64,000 nt of DNA from Trypanosoma brucei gambiense DAL972. Its lineage: Eukaryota; Euglenozoa; Kinetoplastea; Trypanosomatida; Trypanosomatidae. The position numbers and the translations under genes were made by a program. Below the pieces are notes generated by a model, which was not told the DNA's origin, searched no databases, and saw only the letters and a list, made by a program, of their open reading frames with translations. The DNA lies in the NCBI RefSeq assembly GCF_000210295.1, contig NC_026739.1:406262-470261 (forward strand), given 5' to 3'. Positions 10,691 to 19,978 of this stretch are shown here, piece by piece. The number at the start of each line of letters is the position of its first letter. Position 1 is the stretch's first letter.

Positions 10691-11935
10691 TCACAAACTG
10701 AAGAGTGGGGTAAGTAACCTCAGCAACTCTGCAGTATCCGCCCCGGGGTACACACGAAGCGCCCCTAGATCAAGTCGCTGCAGCTGTTTACAAAGGTCCG
10801 CAACCTGCACACAATAAATGTACCGCTCATTACTAAGTGCCTCTGCAAATTCCAACTGGTGGTCCAGCATTAGTGCTCGATTAGGTACAGCGATCATTGG
10901 TTTTTTGCTCTCTAGCACCTCCAAAATAGTCCCCGCTCCGGCGTGGGATATAACCAATGCAGCTTTCTGAATGATTTCATGAAGTTTTGGCCGGTAAGGA
11001 AAAACTTCAACGGAAACGCCGTGAGCGAAGGAAATCCGATTGACATAAGGCGATGTTCCCTTCTGCACTAAAAGTTGCGTAATACCTCGTTTGGCGAGTG
11101 CCCTCAGCACCTCCTCATTATCAACAGCTTCAATGAGTGGAGTGAACTGGGTGGACCCCACAGTAACCAGGGCCATTGAGCCAGCTCCACCACCCTCTTC
11201 GCTGCCATCAAACTTCCCCAACATTGGTGAAAGCCGCTGCTGTAAACCATTTTCTTCCGCAGTATTCCTCGTCCCCACAAAGAAAATATTTTTGCAGCCC
11301 CACCACCATTTATGTTGATAATTTTCGTACAGCTTCAACCACTGCACCACGCACACGTCACTGATCGGCCCCAGAAGCTTCCCTGAAACAGACATATGAG
11401 AAACGGAACTGTATGTCTCAATGAACGCGATAGCGGGACGGCAGTAGCACGACGAGGGTATGAGTATAGCCACTAACAATGCACCGGCAACTACAGGCAC
11501 GCAGACACCTGGGCCGTTCACCAAAATAACATCCGGTTTCTCATCAAGTGCGAGAAATACACACGACCACAAGGCACGAAGGGTTGTAAAAATGGAGAGA
11601 AAGTAGCTCTGGCCAACCTCACGCGCCCGAGGTATTATGTGTAGGCGGCAGCATCTCCCAAAGTTTCGCTCCTCAAATTGTTTAGCGAGACTAGCTGAAT
11701 GCGAGTCGGTAGACGAAACAACATAAAATGGTCGGTGATGCCCCCATATTTCCGTTTTGAGGGTTTCGACGATACGCATCATTTCACTGGTGTGACCGCC
11801 TGATCCGAGCACTACGCACACGCGCAGTGGAGAGTCGCCACAGCGCCGCCTGGGTGCAGGCACACTGCGTAGCACTGACGCAAATCGCCAGACAAGCAAC
11901 GAAAATGCCAGCACAAGCCAGAGGAACAGAGCCAT
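10691..11935 (-). CDS. ALG14/ALG13: ALG14-ALG13 fusion, UDP-GlcNAc transferase
   Basis: A 414-residue protein that joins both subunits of the ER enzyme that adds the second GlcNAc to Dol-PP-GlcNAc in N-glycan precursor synthesis. The Alg14-like half has an N-terminal membrane anchor (~1-22), GSGGHTSEM at ~44-52 and ILVNGPGVCVPV at ~137-148. The Alg13-like half starts near residue 254 (MALVTVGSTQF) and carries VISHAGAGTILEVLE at ~328-342, the GT28 nucleotide-sugar-binding region. In yeast and animals these are separate proteins; fusions are known in some protists. The frame is open upstream to 12118, but a pyrimidine tract with AG at 11950-11951 and the Alg14-like anchor support the ATG at 11935. 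Confidence 0.9.
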   Translation of the reverse strand: MALFLWLVLAFSLLVWRFASVLRSVPAPRRRCGDSPLRVCVVLGSGGHTSEMMRIVETLKTEIWGHHRPFYVVSSTDSHSASLAKQFEERNFGRCCRLHIIPRAREVGQSYFLSIFTTLRALWSCVFLALDEKPDVILVNGPGVCVPVVAGALLVAILIPSSCYCRPAIAFIETYSSVSHMSVSGKLLGPISDVCVVQWLKLYENYQHKWWWGCKNIFFVGTRNTAEENGLQQRLSPMLGKFDGSEEGGGAGSMALVTVGSTQFTPLIEAVDNEEVLRALAKRGITQLLVQKGTSPYVNRISFAHGVSVEVFPYRPKLHEIIQKAALVISHAGAGTILEVLESKKPMIAVPNRALMLDHQLEFAEALSNERYIYCVQVADLCKQLQRLDLGALRVYPGADTAELLRLLTPLFSL

Positions 11936-11949
11936 GGGCTCGACTACCT

Positions 11950-11991
11950 CTTGTCGACACACAAAAAAGGGAAGTAAAGAGAGAGATAAGC
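11950..11991 (-). promoter_or_regulatory. Predicted spliced-leader acceptor for ALG14-ALG13
   Basis: On the minus strand a pyrimidine-rich tract (11961-11991) ends in AG at 11951-11950, 15 bases before the ATG. This marks the probable trans-splice site and rules out starts further upstream. Confidence 0.65.
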
Positions 11992-12211
11992 AAATGTAAC
12001 ACAACTGCTTCAACACAAAGGGCTGATGCAGCGAGGAGAGAGGGTGAGGCATGTGCATGCAAACTCCATGTAAGCGAAGGAAGGGCCTTGCCTCAAGCCT
12101 CACAATGGGCTCTCGCAAACTACGTCAGATTCTCAATTTCCACGGAGAGAAGCATCTCTGCATTCAAATGAAAAAAGGTCAAAGTTGCACCAACGGGTAC
12201 TCCACACATCA

Positions 12212-12775
12212 TTACGAACGGCCGCGCTTCTCCACCCGTCGCGGTGGTATCCAAGTATAATGCACTAATTGATCCTCCGCCACTGCAGCACCAACGCCAA
12301 GCTCCTCCCGCCTCAACACACCAAGTCCGCCGCGTGCACTGTCTAAGTTCTGCCGCACACCATCAACAACCTGCCCGCCGGGTGCACCTCGACCCCAGCG
12401 TCGTGTGTGGTCACAACCAACGTCCCATGAAACGGTTATGACGCGGTCGTCTAGCAGCGTGCCGTGTAAATCACTCACAGCGCTCATGGCGCCATCCTGG
12501 GACTCAAATACCACGAAACAAAACCCACAGGGCGTCCGTGTAACTTCACTCAGTCCCATCACAAGATCTCGTATATGACCACACCGGGAGAAATGCTCCC
12601 AGATTTGGTCCTCCGTCGTGTAGAAAGACAAGTTTCCAACGTACACTGTCGTGCTCTTATTCAGCTGTTCCTGCCGCCGCTCGATGAATTCCTTTTCCGT
12701 CAGAAGCGAACGCAGAAGTTCGTGACGGTCAACATATGCCATACGCGGCGTCAGATCAATGAGGTATTCTGCCAT
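12212..12775 (-). CDS. CBP20: Nuclear cap-binding protein CBP20
   Basis: A 187-residue protein with a single RRM at ~42-120. RNP2 is VYVGNL (44-49) and RNP1 is GFCFVVFE (84-91). The segments STTVYVGNLSFYTTEDQIWE and GAPGGQVVDGVRQ are diagnostic of CBP20, the small subunit of the nuclear cap-binding complex that holds the 5' cap between aromatic residues. In trypanosomes it binds the hypermethylated cap 4 of spliced-leader mRNAs. The frame extends to 12811 only through a GTG; the first ATG is at 12773-12775. The C-terminal tail (after ~150) diverges from animal CBP20. Confidence 0.93.
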   Translation of the reverse strand: MAEYLIDLTPRMAYVDRHELLRSLLTEKEFIERRQEQLNKSTTVYVGNLSFYTTEDQIWEHFSRCGHIRDLVMGLSEVTRTPCGFCFVVFESQDGAMSAVSDLHGTLLDDRVITVSWDVGCDHTRRWGRGAPGGQVVDGVRQNLDSARGGLGVLRREELGVGAAVAEDQLVHYTWIPPRRVEKRGRS

Positions 12776-13604
12776 GTTGTAATCGTTTGGCTCCGCTCCG
12801 TGTGCTCGCACACGCGTGTCGACAGTTTTAGCCGTACTTTACTATTCTCTCTTATGGCCACGCCGTGCGAGCTGATCGAAAAGAGGAATCAAGAAAATAC
12901 TGAAGCTTTGGCAGTGCGCATCAAACGCATGGGGGAGAGGGTAAAGGCATGAAACATGAAGGAAGAAAAAAGGGTAGAGCGTCATCTGTATATATATATA
13001 AATATGTGGTTATGGCAGTTGTGATACTGATGGAGAATCATCAGGAAGTTGAAACAGGAGGATTAAGCACAACACTATCAGGCACACAGCGGCAGAGGAT
13101 CTTAACACAACGAAAAAAAAAAAATCATGCAACATATTTCAGTCAACAAAAAAAGAGAGAGAACATCGCACCAAACAGATACAAGCATTTCTGAAGCAAC
13201 GGCAAAAAACATGACAGCAAATAGTAAGGGAAGGACATACAAGTAACAATAGCAAATGTGTGGTTTCTCTATTTGCAGAAAGACGAAGCACACACACACG
13301 CTAAAAAAAAAAAACCATGGCCAGTGTGTTCTCACCTTTTCCCCTTTGTTTACCGTTCAACGGAAAAATAGAGAACACATCACTTCCTTTTTCTCACACA
13401 ACCAGTCTTCCACCGTCCGCATATATGTATGCACACCTGATTCCATATAATGTTGGTACGTAAAGTGTTTTACTGAAGCGGTGCACCAGAGAATATTAGA
13501 AGCAACAGCAACAAACAAGAAAAGTAAAGTAAAAGAGAGACAGAATTCATGCGATTATCTATGAGCCGCTTCACGCACCAACGACAAAAACAAAAACAAA
13601 AACA
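12776..13604. other. Intergenic spacer
   Basis: No supportable gene. Contains TA repeats near 12991-13003, several A-runs (13110-13122, 13302-13313) and CA repeats near 13290. Confidence 0.5.
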
Positions 13605-15356
13605 TCACGACCGCCTCGCTCCCTCAGTCGCCATCCTTTGCGCTAGGTACTCTCTATACCGATCCCCACGCTCTGCCGGGGGTCCTCTGTTATGTCTGGG
13701 AGTCGACACCTCCGTCCTTTCAACTTCACTCGCGGCGTGGCCCAACACTCTCGCGTCAATCGCCGTCAGCGGCCTTCCCAAGGCATTGGAAACGAGACGA
13801 TAACCGTCCTCAATGCGCTGCCGCACCTCCTCGGAGTTTATGTTGTTGGGACTGTGCACCTCCAACCCAATAAGTTTCAAAATACATTGGGCGATATTTA
13901 CAAACACAAGCAGGGAAACAAGAACAATAATTGCAGGTAGGAAGCGATTCAGCCAGTCACCTAATATGTAACTGGCATCCATGTTATCACGGTACACATG
14001 GCCGTACATGACATCCACAGCCCCGTTCGCCATGTCTGCCATGAGTAGGAAATTGAAACAAAGAGGCATGATAAGGCGCGATAAAAACGTGGCGCCAAAA
14101 CAGAGTGATGAGTTGTCCGATATCTCAGGGAGGATAACATAAATGTCAAACACCTTGAGTTGGAAAATGGCCCAATACGAGCAGTACGCCATGTAGAAGA
14201 GGAAAATAACGGACGCAGGAAGCTCCCAACCGCTATTCGCCATAATGGCAACTACAGAGATACTCTTTTCTGTCAACGGGCGAAAGGGTAGTGTCACTTC
14301 ACTCCAAAGTATGAGCAGCGTGATAGCACCACATAATAGCGCCAACAATTTAAGGATGATTCCGCGCATGGGGAACCACACCTTCTTGAAGCCGTTGTTA
14401 GTTGCTTTTGAACCACGCGCAAGCATCTCATAGAACTTGGCGTCGCGGACAGTTGCGTCCCACCTGTATGTCATCCGCTGAGCTATTTTAATAGAGCCCT
14501 TCACACGCTCGTGCAGCTGCTCAAGGTGTTCCAGAGAGACGTCTATTTCAGTCCTTTTGCCTACAGCATTTGTGCGTGATGTTGGCATGGGAAATTGTGA
14601 GCTGCGGCCATCAGACTCATCAATCAACTCTATCATGCGGGTCCAGTATGGTCTATGCTCCTCCGGGACTGCGGACGAAATCGCCATGAGCTCCGTCCTC
14701 ACCTCCGTTAGGTCTAGTACAGCTATGTCAAGATCCTCCTGAATCTCGACAGCACTATAATAAACCTCCCGCAGCATCCGTATAGGGTTCGACTTCCGCC
14801 ACAGCACCTTCGGTACTCCCACAATTCCTGTGGACATGAACAGCACCAAAAGCAGGAGACCCCAAGCATTCGCCAAAGCGGTAGCCAAGTTACCGATACT
14901 GGTGAGGGAAGTGTAGGCACCCTTTAAAACAACTACATAGGCGAACAACACCGCAAATATACATGTGTATATGGCATAAAACTTTGCATTGACTTTAATA
15001 GAACTTACGAGTTTCCTCCTCACTGTAAATCCACCCACCTCTGTGTATGATTGCGAAATTGGCAATACCACCCAACCCATGACATACGTCACTACCATAA
15101 TGGTGTACCACACAGGAATCATCCACTCCTCCTTCGGTGCGTCACCTCCATTCATGGACTCAATAGCTGCGCCAATATCCACTACTAGAAGTGGGAATGG
15201 CATCAGTGATGCGTAGACAGCAATGACAATGAACACTGGGCACAGGAAAGGCATGGTCTTGTACGAGACCCTTGTGTAATGCCATTGCAATCCCAATGTC
15301 ACGAAGAAGGTTGTAATAGAAAACCCTATTGTGGAGTATACGGCGGGAATAGTCAT
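13605..15356 (-). CDS. LMBRD2: LMBR1-like membrane protein (LMBD2 family)
   Basis: A 583-residue polytopic protein starting at the ATG at 15354-15356. The N-terminal part has about five membrane segments (near 5-27, 34-58, 82-102, 128-150 and 165-190). A soluble helical region follows (~195-345, with LEHLEQLHERVKGSIKIAQ). About four more membrane segments lie between ~355 and 515. This LMBR1-fold layout, with motifs such as MGWVVLPISQSY and the long central cytosolic loop, fits the LMBR1-domain-containing protein 2 family. Animal LMBD2 is implicated in receptor signalling; the trypanosome role is not known to me. The C-terminal tail is soluble and Arg/Glu-rich. Confidence 0.85.
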   Translation of the reverse strand: MTIPAVYSTIGFSITTFFVTLGLQWHYTRVSYKTMPFLCPVFIVIAVYASLMPFPLLVVDIGAAIESMNGGDAPKEEWMIPVWYTIMVVTYVMGWVVLPISQSYTEVGGFTVRRKLVSSIKVNAKFYAIYTCIFAVLFAYVVVLKGAYTSLTSIGNLATALANAWGLLLLVLFMSTGIVGVPKVLWRKSNPIRMLREVYYSAVEIQEDLDIAVLDLTEVRTELMAISSAVPEEHRPYWTRMIELIDESDGRSSQFPMPTSRTNAVGKRTEIDVSLEHLEQLHERVKGSIKIAQRMTYRWDATVRDAKFYEMLARGSKATNNGFKKVWFPMRGIILKLLALLCGAITLLILWSEVTLPFRPLTEKSISVVAIMANSGWELPASVIFLFYMAYCSYWAIFQLKVFDIYVILPEISDNSSLCFGATFLSRLIMPLCFNFLLMADMANGAVDVMYGHVYRDNMDASYILGDWLNRFLPAIIVLVSLLVFVNIAQCILKLIGLEVHSPNNINSEEVRQRIEDGYRLVSNALGRPLTAIDARVLGHAASEVERTEVSTPRHNRGPPAERGDRYREYLAQRMATEGARRS

Positions 15357-16160
15357 TTACCCGCACACTAATAAGGAGGAGATAAACAAAAAAGCAATGT
15401 CAACGAAAAATATTAACAAGTAAAGAAAAAAAAAGAAAAAGATCCCTGAGTCGCAAAAACACACACCCCAAATACCGAGATCTAATATGCCTAATGTGTG
15501 AGTTGTCCTACCCCTTTTAGTGGTGATGTTAAACTCCTTTTAAAAAAAAAATTATTTGGATCTCTTTTCCTTTTTGTTTTTCCTCCGTTTTCCTTCTGCT
15601 TCCACACTACTCAAGATTCTTATTCCACTGCTGATTATTTTGCTCTTATTCTTTTTTATTTTTTTTTAAAAAAAGCAATCTTACGCTCTCACTAAATGAT
15701 ATTGTTTCAATCCCTGTTTGCACCTTTTGGGTTTCACCCAGGACGATAGGAAGAGGAGGGTAGAACACAGCAATAATCAAAAAATTAACAAAAAAATCCC
15801 TGTAACTGTTGGGAACTGAAGATATTTTCCTTTTATTATTTTTTTTTGCGTGTGTGGGTGCATGTGAAGATGTTGTTGATCAAATCCACAACGACAGTGG
15901 AAGCAACGGTAAAATATCAAACGAGGGGAGGGAAGGAAAGCAAAAGAGATGAGAAAAGAAATGAAGTGAGGTGAAGTGAAGTGAAGTGAGACAAAATGCC
16001 AAAAGGAAACCCAATTGTGCGTTTGTAAAGGGTTAACACGATGAGTAAAACATGATGTGTAGTTTTAACGGTGTGATAAAGAATTTTTTTTCTTTTGTTT
16101 TAAGGTGGGATGGGTAAAAACTGATAAAGATAATTAATAAAGGTATGGTTTATCATTACT
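15357..16160. other. Intergenic spacer with T/A tracts
   Basis: No gene seen. It contains T4-A10 at 15538-15551, T9-A7 at 15659-15674 and a short GAAGT/GTGAA pentamer array near 15963-15990. Confidence 0.55.
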
Positions 16161-17135
16161 TTAAGCAAAGTCAACCTTGACTTGCGCTTCATCTCGTTCC
16201 TTTAATACTGCTAAAAGTTCCTCACGAAGCGGACACGGTTCCGTTTTAAGTTGCAACGCCAGACGGTTGCGCTCCATGGTGAGCTTCGTTTGTTTTTGCG
16301 TTAACTCCGAAAGACGTGAGCTCAGCTGTTTTTGCCCCATATTGGCTGTACCGGTGTCACCCTTCTTTGCGCCGCCCTGGGCGTTGAGTTTTGAGACAAC
16401 TTCATCTAGCTGTTGCTTTGCCTCAGCCAATTTAGAAGGGAGATCTTCCTCGCTGTACTGCAGAACCATCTGAATACGATCCTTTTCCTTCCTCAAGAGT
16501 GTCACTTGCATCTCCATATCATCCACAGTCTCTGCACTGATTTGTTTCTGCTGTTTGCCGCCTTTTGGTTTTTTTTGACCAGGGTTCATCACAGCCACGT
16601 GCTGAAGAAGTTCGCTCATCGCCCTTCGATCTACTTGCCGGGCGCGGGAACGAAGCTCCTCCTCGTTACGGCGGCGCTCCTCCTCGCGTGCGGCTATGCG
16701 CTCCTCCTCTAAGCGCTCCCTCTCGATGCGATCCTCCTCCAGTTTCTTCTGTTCTTCTTCCGATATCTGAGGTCCTTCATCATATTCCTCTTCGCTCTCT
16801 TCCTCAAACACCTCATCCTCATCGTTCTCGTTCCACCGCCGATAATCTGGACCCCGTGCCTTCAAGCGGCGGATTGGCTCCGGCGCCTGCCTCTCTGCAA
16901 CAAGTGTGTTAATACAACCCATCAACGCATCCCCGAGAATTTTGTAATTCTCCGAGCTTATTTTAGTAGGGTCCTCCAAGAGGCGGTTAAGGAATGCAGT
17001 CAATATTAACTCGTAATGTTTCGTATTACGGTACATTTGCAGAAAACTATTGGTAATTTTACCAAACGCCGTGTAGTATGAATCACCCCTCAGTTCGGCG
17101 AACTGAAAGGTATAACGGTCACCATCTCTCAACAT
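16161..17135 (-). CDS. Coiled-coil protein, unknown
   Basis: A 324-residue protein that I do not recognise. The first ~85 residues are globular-looking. They are followed by an acidic stretch (DEDEVFEEESEEEYDE, ~120-136) and a long charged coiled coil rich in EERL/EEERI repeats (~137-170). Two more heptad-like regions follow (~205-250 and ~275-324). No membrane segment or catalytic motif is visible. It could be a cytoskeletal or complex-scaffolding protein. The ATG (17133-17135) is preceded by only two A bases and then a G12 homopolymer on the sense strand, which is unusual for a 5' leader. Confidence 0.85.
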   Translation of the reverse strand: MLRDGDRYTFQFAELRGDSYYTAFGKITNSFLQMYRNTKHYELILTAFLNRLLEDPTKISSENYKILGDALMGCINTLVAERQAPEPIRRLKARGPDYRRWNENDEDEVFEEESEEEYDEGPQISEEEQKKLEEDRIERERLEEERIAAREEERRRNEEELRSRARQVDRRAMSELLQHVAVMNPGQKKPKGGKQQKQISAETVDDMEMQVTLLRKEKDRIQMVLQYSEEDLPSKLAEAKQQLDEVVSKLNAQGGAKKGDTGTANMGQKQLSSRLSELTQKQTKLTMERNRLALQLKTEPCPLREELLAVLKERDEAQVKVDFA

Positions 17136-17769
17136 TTCCCCCCCCCCCCGAAAGCAGCTACTCGTAACTTTTTATTCTTTACTTTACTCCTTTTTTATAA
17201 CACTTGTATTCTCTTGCGATTACAACGTTGCGACAAGGAGGAAAAGTATGAGCAACAGGTCGTCAACCCCCACCTCGCACCCGTAACATATCTCCACAAA
17301 AATAATTATGGTGATAATAACACAATGATTAAATTGAGCGGATCAGATGCCAATCTCTCCATCAACAGCATTTTGTCGTTATACAAATAAGATTTATTAT
17401 GCGCAAACACTCTGCAAGGACTCAAAAGACAGGCGTTAGGAAACGTAACGAGTACGTTAACGCAACCGCAGCATCAAGAATGCAATTCCTCACATTTTTG
17501 CGAAGGTTGCGCCCCCCCTTCTAATCTTCGACCACATAAATCGGTGGAACCACAAGAATGGGAAAGGATAGGGGAAAGCGAATGGAGCCCATAAAGAAAA
17601 AAATTATATATGAGGATGCAGGCATACGAAGCCACCACTCCCCCCCCCCGATTCCCTAGTGCACATTCACCCACCTTCCCCACCCCACACAAATGCACCA
17701 CCCGCGTCACTGTTTCAAAAAGTGATACAAACGCATACGCTCATCGCTTTATTTCCCAGCCACGGCCTC
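17136..17769. other. Intergenic spacer with G/C homopolymers
   Basis: No gene seen. C12 at 17138-17149 abuts the start of the upstream-lying coiled-coil gene, and C10 occurs at 17640-17649; both are G runs on the transcribed strand. Confidence 0.6.
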
Positions 17770-19140
17770 TCAAAATTTTGTTGGTGCACGTGGGGGGACA
17801 ACTTGCTTCGCTGGTGGTTGTTGTTGCGGTTGCTGCTGCCGTTGCTGTTGATTCATGGTTGCCGCCCCAACTGCCGCTTTGGGCACCAGCACCGATCCCA
17901 AAGCTACGGTCGCCCCCACAGTGCTATCCTGAACACGAACATACTCTTGAGGAGTTGTGGGAACGTATCCCACAGCCGTTGCAGGTGTGTATGCTTGCGG
18001 ATGAAACGGCACGGGGTTAATCGCTGGTGGCGGTGTCGTCACCGGTGCGGGCGTTTTGGTTGTCGAAACAGTCGCTGGGGTTGGTTGAGCTTGCACAGAA
18101 TGTGACACTACTGATTTTTGTTGCTGATGACTACCTGAGCTGGAAGTAAGAGGTGGTACAGTTCCCCAATACACTGGTGGAGCCTCTTCCACAGCAACCT
18201 CGTCCATAACACCAGGAAATAGAAATGTGTTGCTCTCCGTACGTGGCGGCTGTCCCCACTGTCCCTCACCATTACCCCATTGCGCACCTGGGGGAATGGG
18301 AGCGTTGAGGCCAGGAACTTTCAAACCGGGGTATGCTGGGGGAAGTCGTCGCATCGCCTGCATGCCGTAAAGCCATGGTGGTGGCGAGTGCGGTCCCATC
18401 CCAAGCCCCGTCCGAAGCCGCTGCGAAAGAACGCCTGGTGTATGACATCCCTTTGGTAGCCATTTACCCTCATAAAACACATCGCCAAACCGGCTTAGAG
18501 AGACGTTAAATCGTTTTCGCTGCAGCGGAGTGCCAGTAATGAAGCACGACACAAAAGCAACTTGGTCAATACTTGCCTTCTTGTCTCGTGTCGCACGAAT
18601 CCGCTCGACACCTAGCAAAGCGATCTCCGGTGGAACAAGGTCTGTAGCCTTCTCGCGGTCCGCCTGATTGGCCATGAAAGCACGCAACCTGTTCCAGTGC
18701 TGCGGTACAGGCACTGTTCGCCGTACAGACTTTAAGAATACAGTAAACAGAGGATCTTCGGCATTGCCGTCGTGTTCAGAGACCATGGCACTGACATCAG
18801 AACCGTAGCGCTGCGCGACGGCTAGCTTTAGAGCCTCCCACGACATTTTCTGCCGCTGTTGTCTGTTCTTCTTCGATTTCGAACCCGCGGCCTCATTCAC
18901 CGTGATGGACGGAAGCTGCACGCGGTCCTCATCTTCCACATCCACATTACCGGTTTCGGCCACAGCGCGAGAAGTAACGTCATCAGCGGGTGATTTTTCA
19001 CCATCGCTATCGGAGGAGAGAACGTATTGCACTTCAACCTCTTCAGCGTTTTGCAGACGCTCTCTTATGAACTTGGTCCTTTCCCTTAACTCTTCCTGCC
19101 GCTGCCGTCGCAGTAACTTTTTCTTTTTTGCTTCCTTCAT
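17770..19140 (-). CDS. SF3B2: Splicing factor 3B subunit 2 (SAP145/CUS1)
   Basis: A 456-residue homologue of SF3B2, a U2 snRNP protein that contacts the branch-site region. A DUF382 domain lies at ~95-220 (VPVPQHWNRLRAFMANQ; LVPPEIALLGVERIR). A PSP (proline-rich, spliceosome-associated) domain follows at ~235-290 (PPPWLYGMQAMRRLPPAYPG; PGLNAPIPPGAQWG). The C-terminus is Pro/Gln/Thr/Val-rich and ends in a polyglutamine-like stretch. It is much shorter than human SF3B2. The open frame continues to 19203, but a pyrimidine tract ending in AG (19170-19171) lies inside that extension, so the ATG at 19138-19140 is the likely start. Confidence 0.93.
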   Translation of the reverse strand: MKEAKKKKLLRRQRQEELRERTKFIRERLQNAEEVEVQYVLSSDSDGEKSPADDVTSRAVAETGNVDVEDEDRVQLPSITVNEAAGSKSKKNRQQRQKMSWEALKLAVAQRYGSDVSAMVSEHDGNAEDPLFTVFLKSVRRTVPVPQHWNRLRAFMANQADREKATDLVPPEIALLGVERIRATRDKKASIDQVAFVSCFITGTPLQRKRFNVSLSRFGDVFYEGKWLPKGCHTPGVLSQRLRTGLGMGPHSPPPWLYGMQAMRRLPPAYPGLKVPGLNAPIPPGAQWGNGEGQWGQPPRTESNTFLFPGVMDEVAVEEAPPVYWGTVPPLTSSSGSHQQQKSVVSHSVQAQPTPATVSTTKTPAPVTTPPPAINPVPFHPQAYTPATAVGYVPTTPQEYVRVQDSTVGATVALGSVLVPKAAVGAATMNQQQRQQQPQQQPPAKQVVPPRAPTKF

Positions 19141-19169
19141 ACTTGAACTATAGGTTCCCTCCACTATTT

Positions 19170-19192
19170 CTGGTTGAAAATAGGAGAAAAGA
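19170..19192 (-). promoter_or_regulatory. Predicted spliced-leader acceptor for SF3B2
   Basis: The minus strand reads a pyrimidine-rich tract (complement of 19174-19192) followed by AG at 19171-19170, about 30 bases before the chosen ATG. It decides against the upstream ATG at 19203. Confidence 0.6.
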
Positions 19193-19978
19193 TGTATATA
19201 CATATATATATATATAAATTGTTTACCCCACTCTTGAGTGGAGGGAGAATAGATACTAATGCCACAAAGTGTAACAGCTGCTAATGCGTCACACCATGAC
19301 TTACCGTACGCATTTCATCGCATCAAAACGTTTCACCTCGTACTACTACCACCACTAATTTGCTACCTCAGCCGTGTGCAGGTGAAGGAGGGTACCTTCC
19401 TCCATTAATCTTCTGCCATTTGTGAATGTACTTTGGCGCTTGTCAACCGTATCACACTACACCCAGTCATCTGTTCAGTTTATCCCGTGCAGAGTGAGGC
19501 CAACTCAACGGGACATCCGGGGAGGAATCCAAATTTATCATTTGTTGGTATCTGTTTCGGAACGATAAAACAAAAAAGAAGTTCAGACGGTACACCTACG
19601 AAGGAGAGTAAATATTCCCCAAGTACAGCCGACAGAAACAATGATGGCGACAATGAGTTCCTATTAAAGTTGTAACTAACATTCCTACTGCCACCCACAA
19701 CAACTTGGAGGTCAAAGTGAGCGCTTGCAGACACTACAGACACCTCACTCTACGGATGGAGGTGAAGTGGCAAAGCACGCAAGATGACCCACACCACCTC
19801 ACCCGCAGCATACACGAGTCCTGCCCAACTGACAGGCAAACCGCATATTCCAAAATGCAACATCACAGCTTGGTTTGCACACCTTGCAACACACTCGCGC
19901 TTTTTCGTTAGTAAAGTCGTAGGCATATTTCCCCTTCTTTGAAGCTACATTCCTTTAATGTGCTATTGAGTATCCCAC
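19193..19978. other. Intergenic spacer
   Basis: No supportable gene. A TA repeat lies at about 19196-19217, and the rest is ordinary spacer. Confidence 0.5.
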
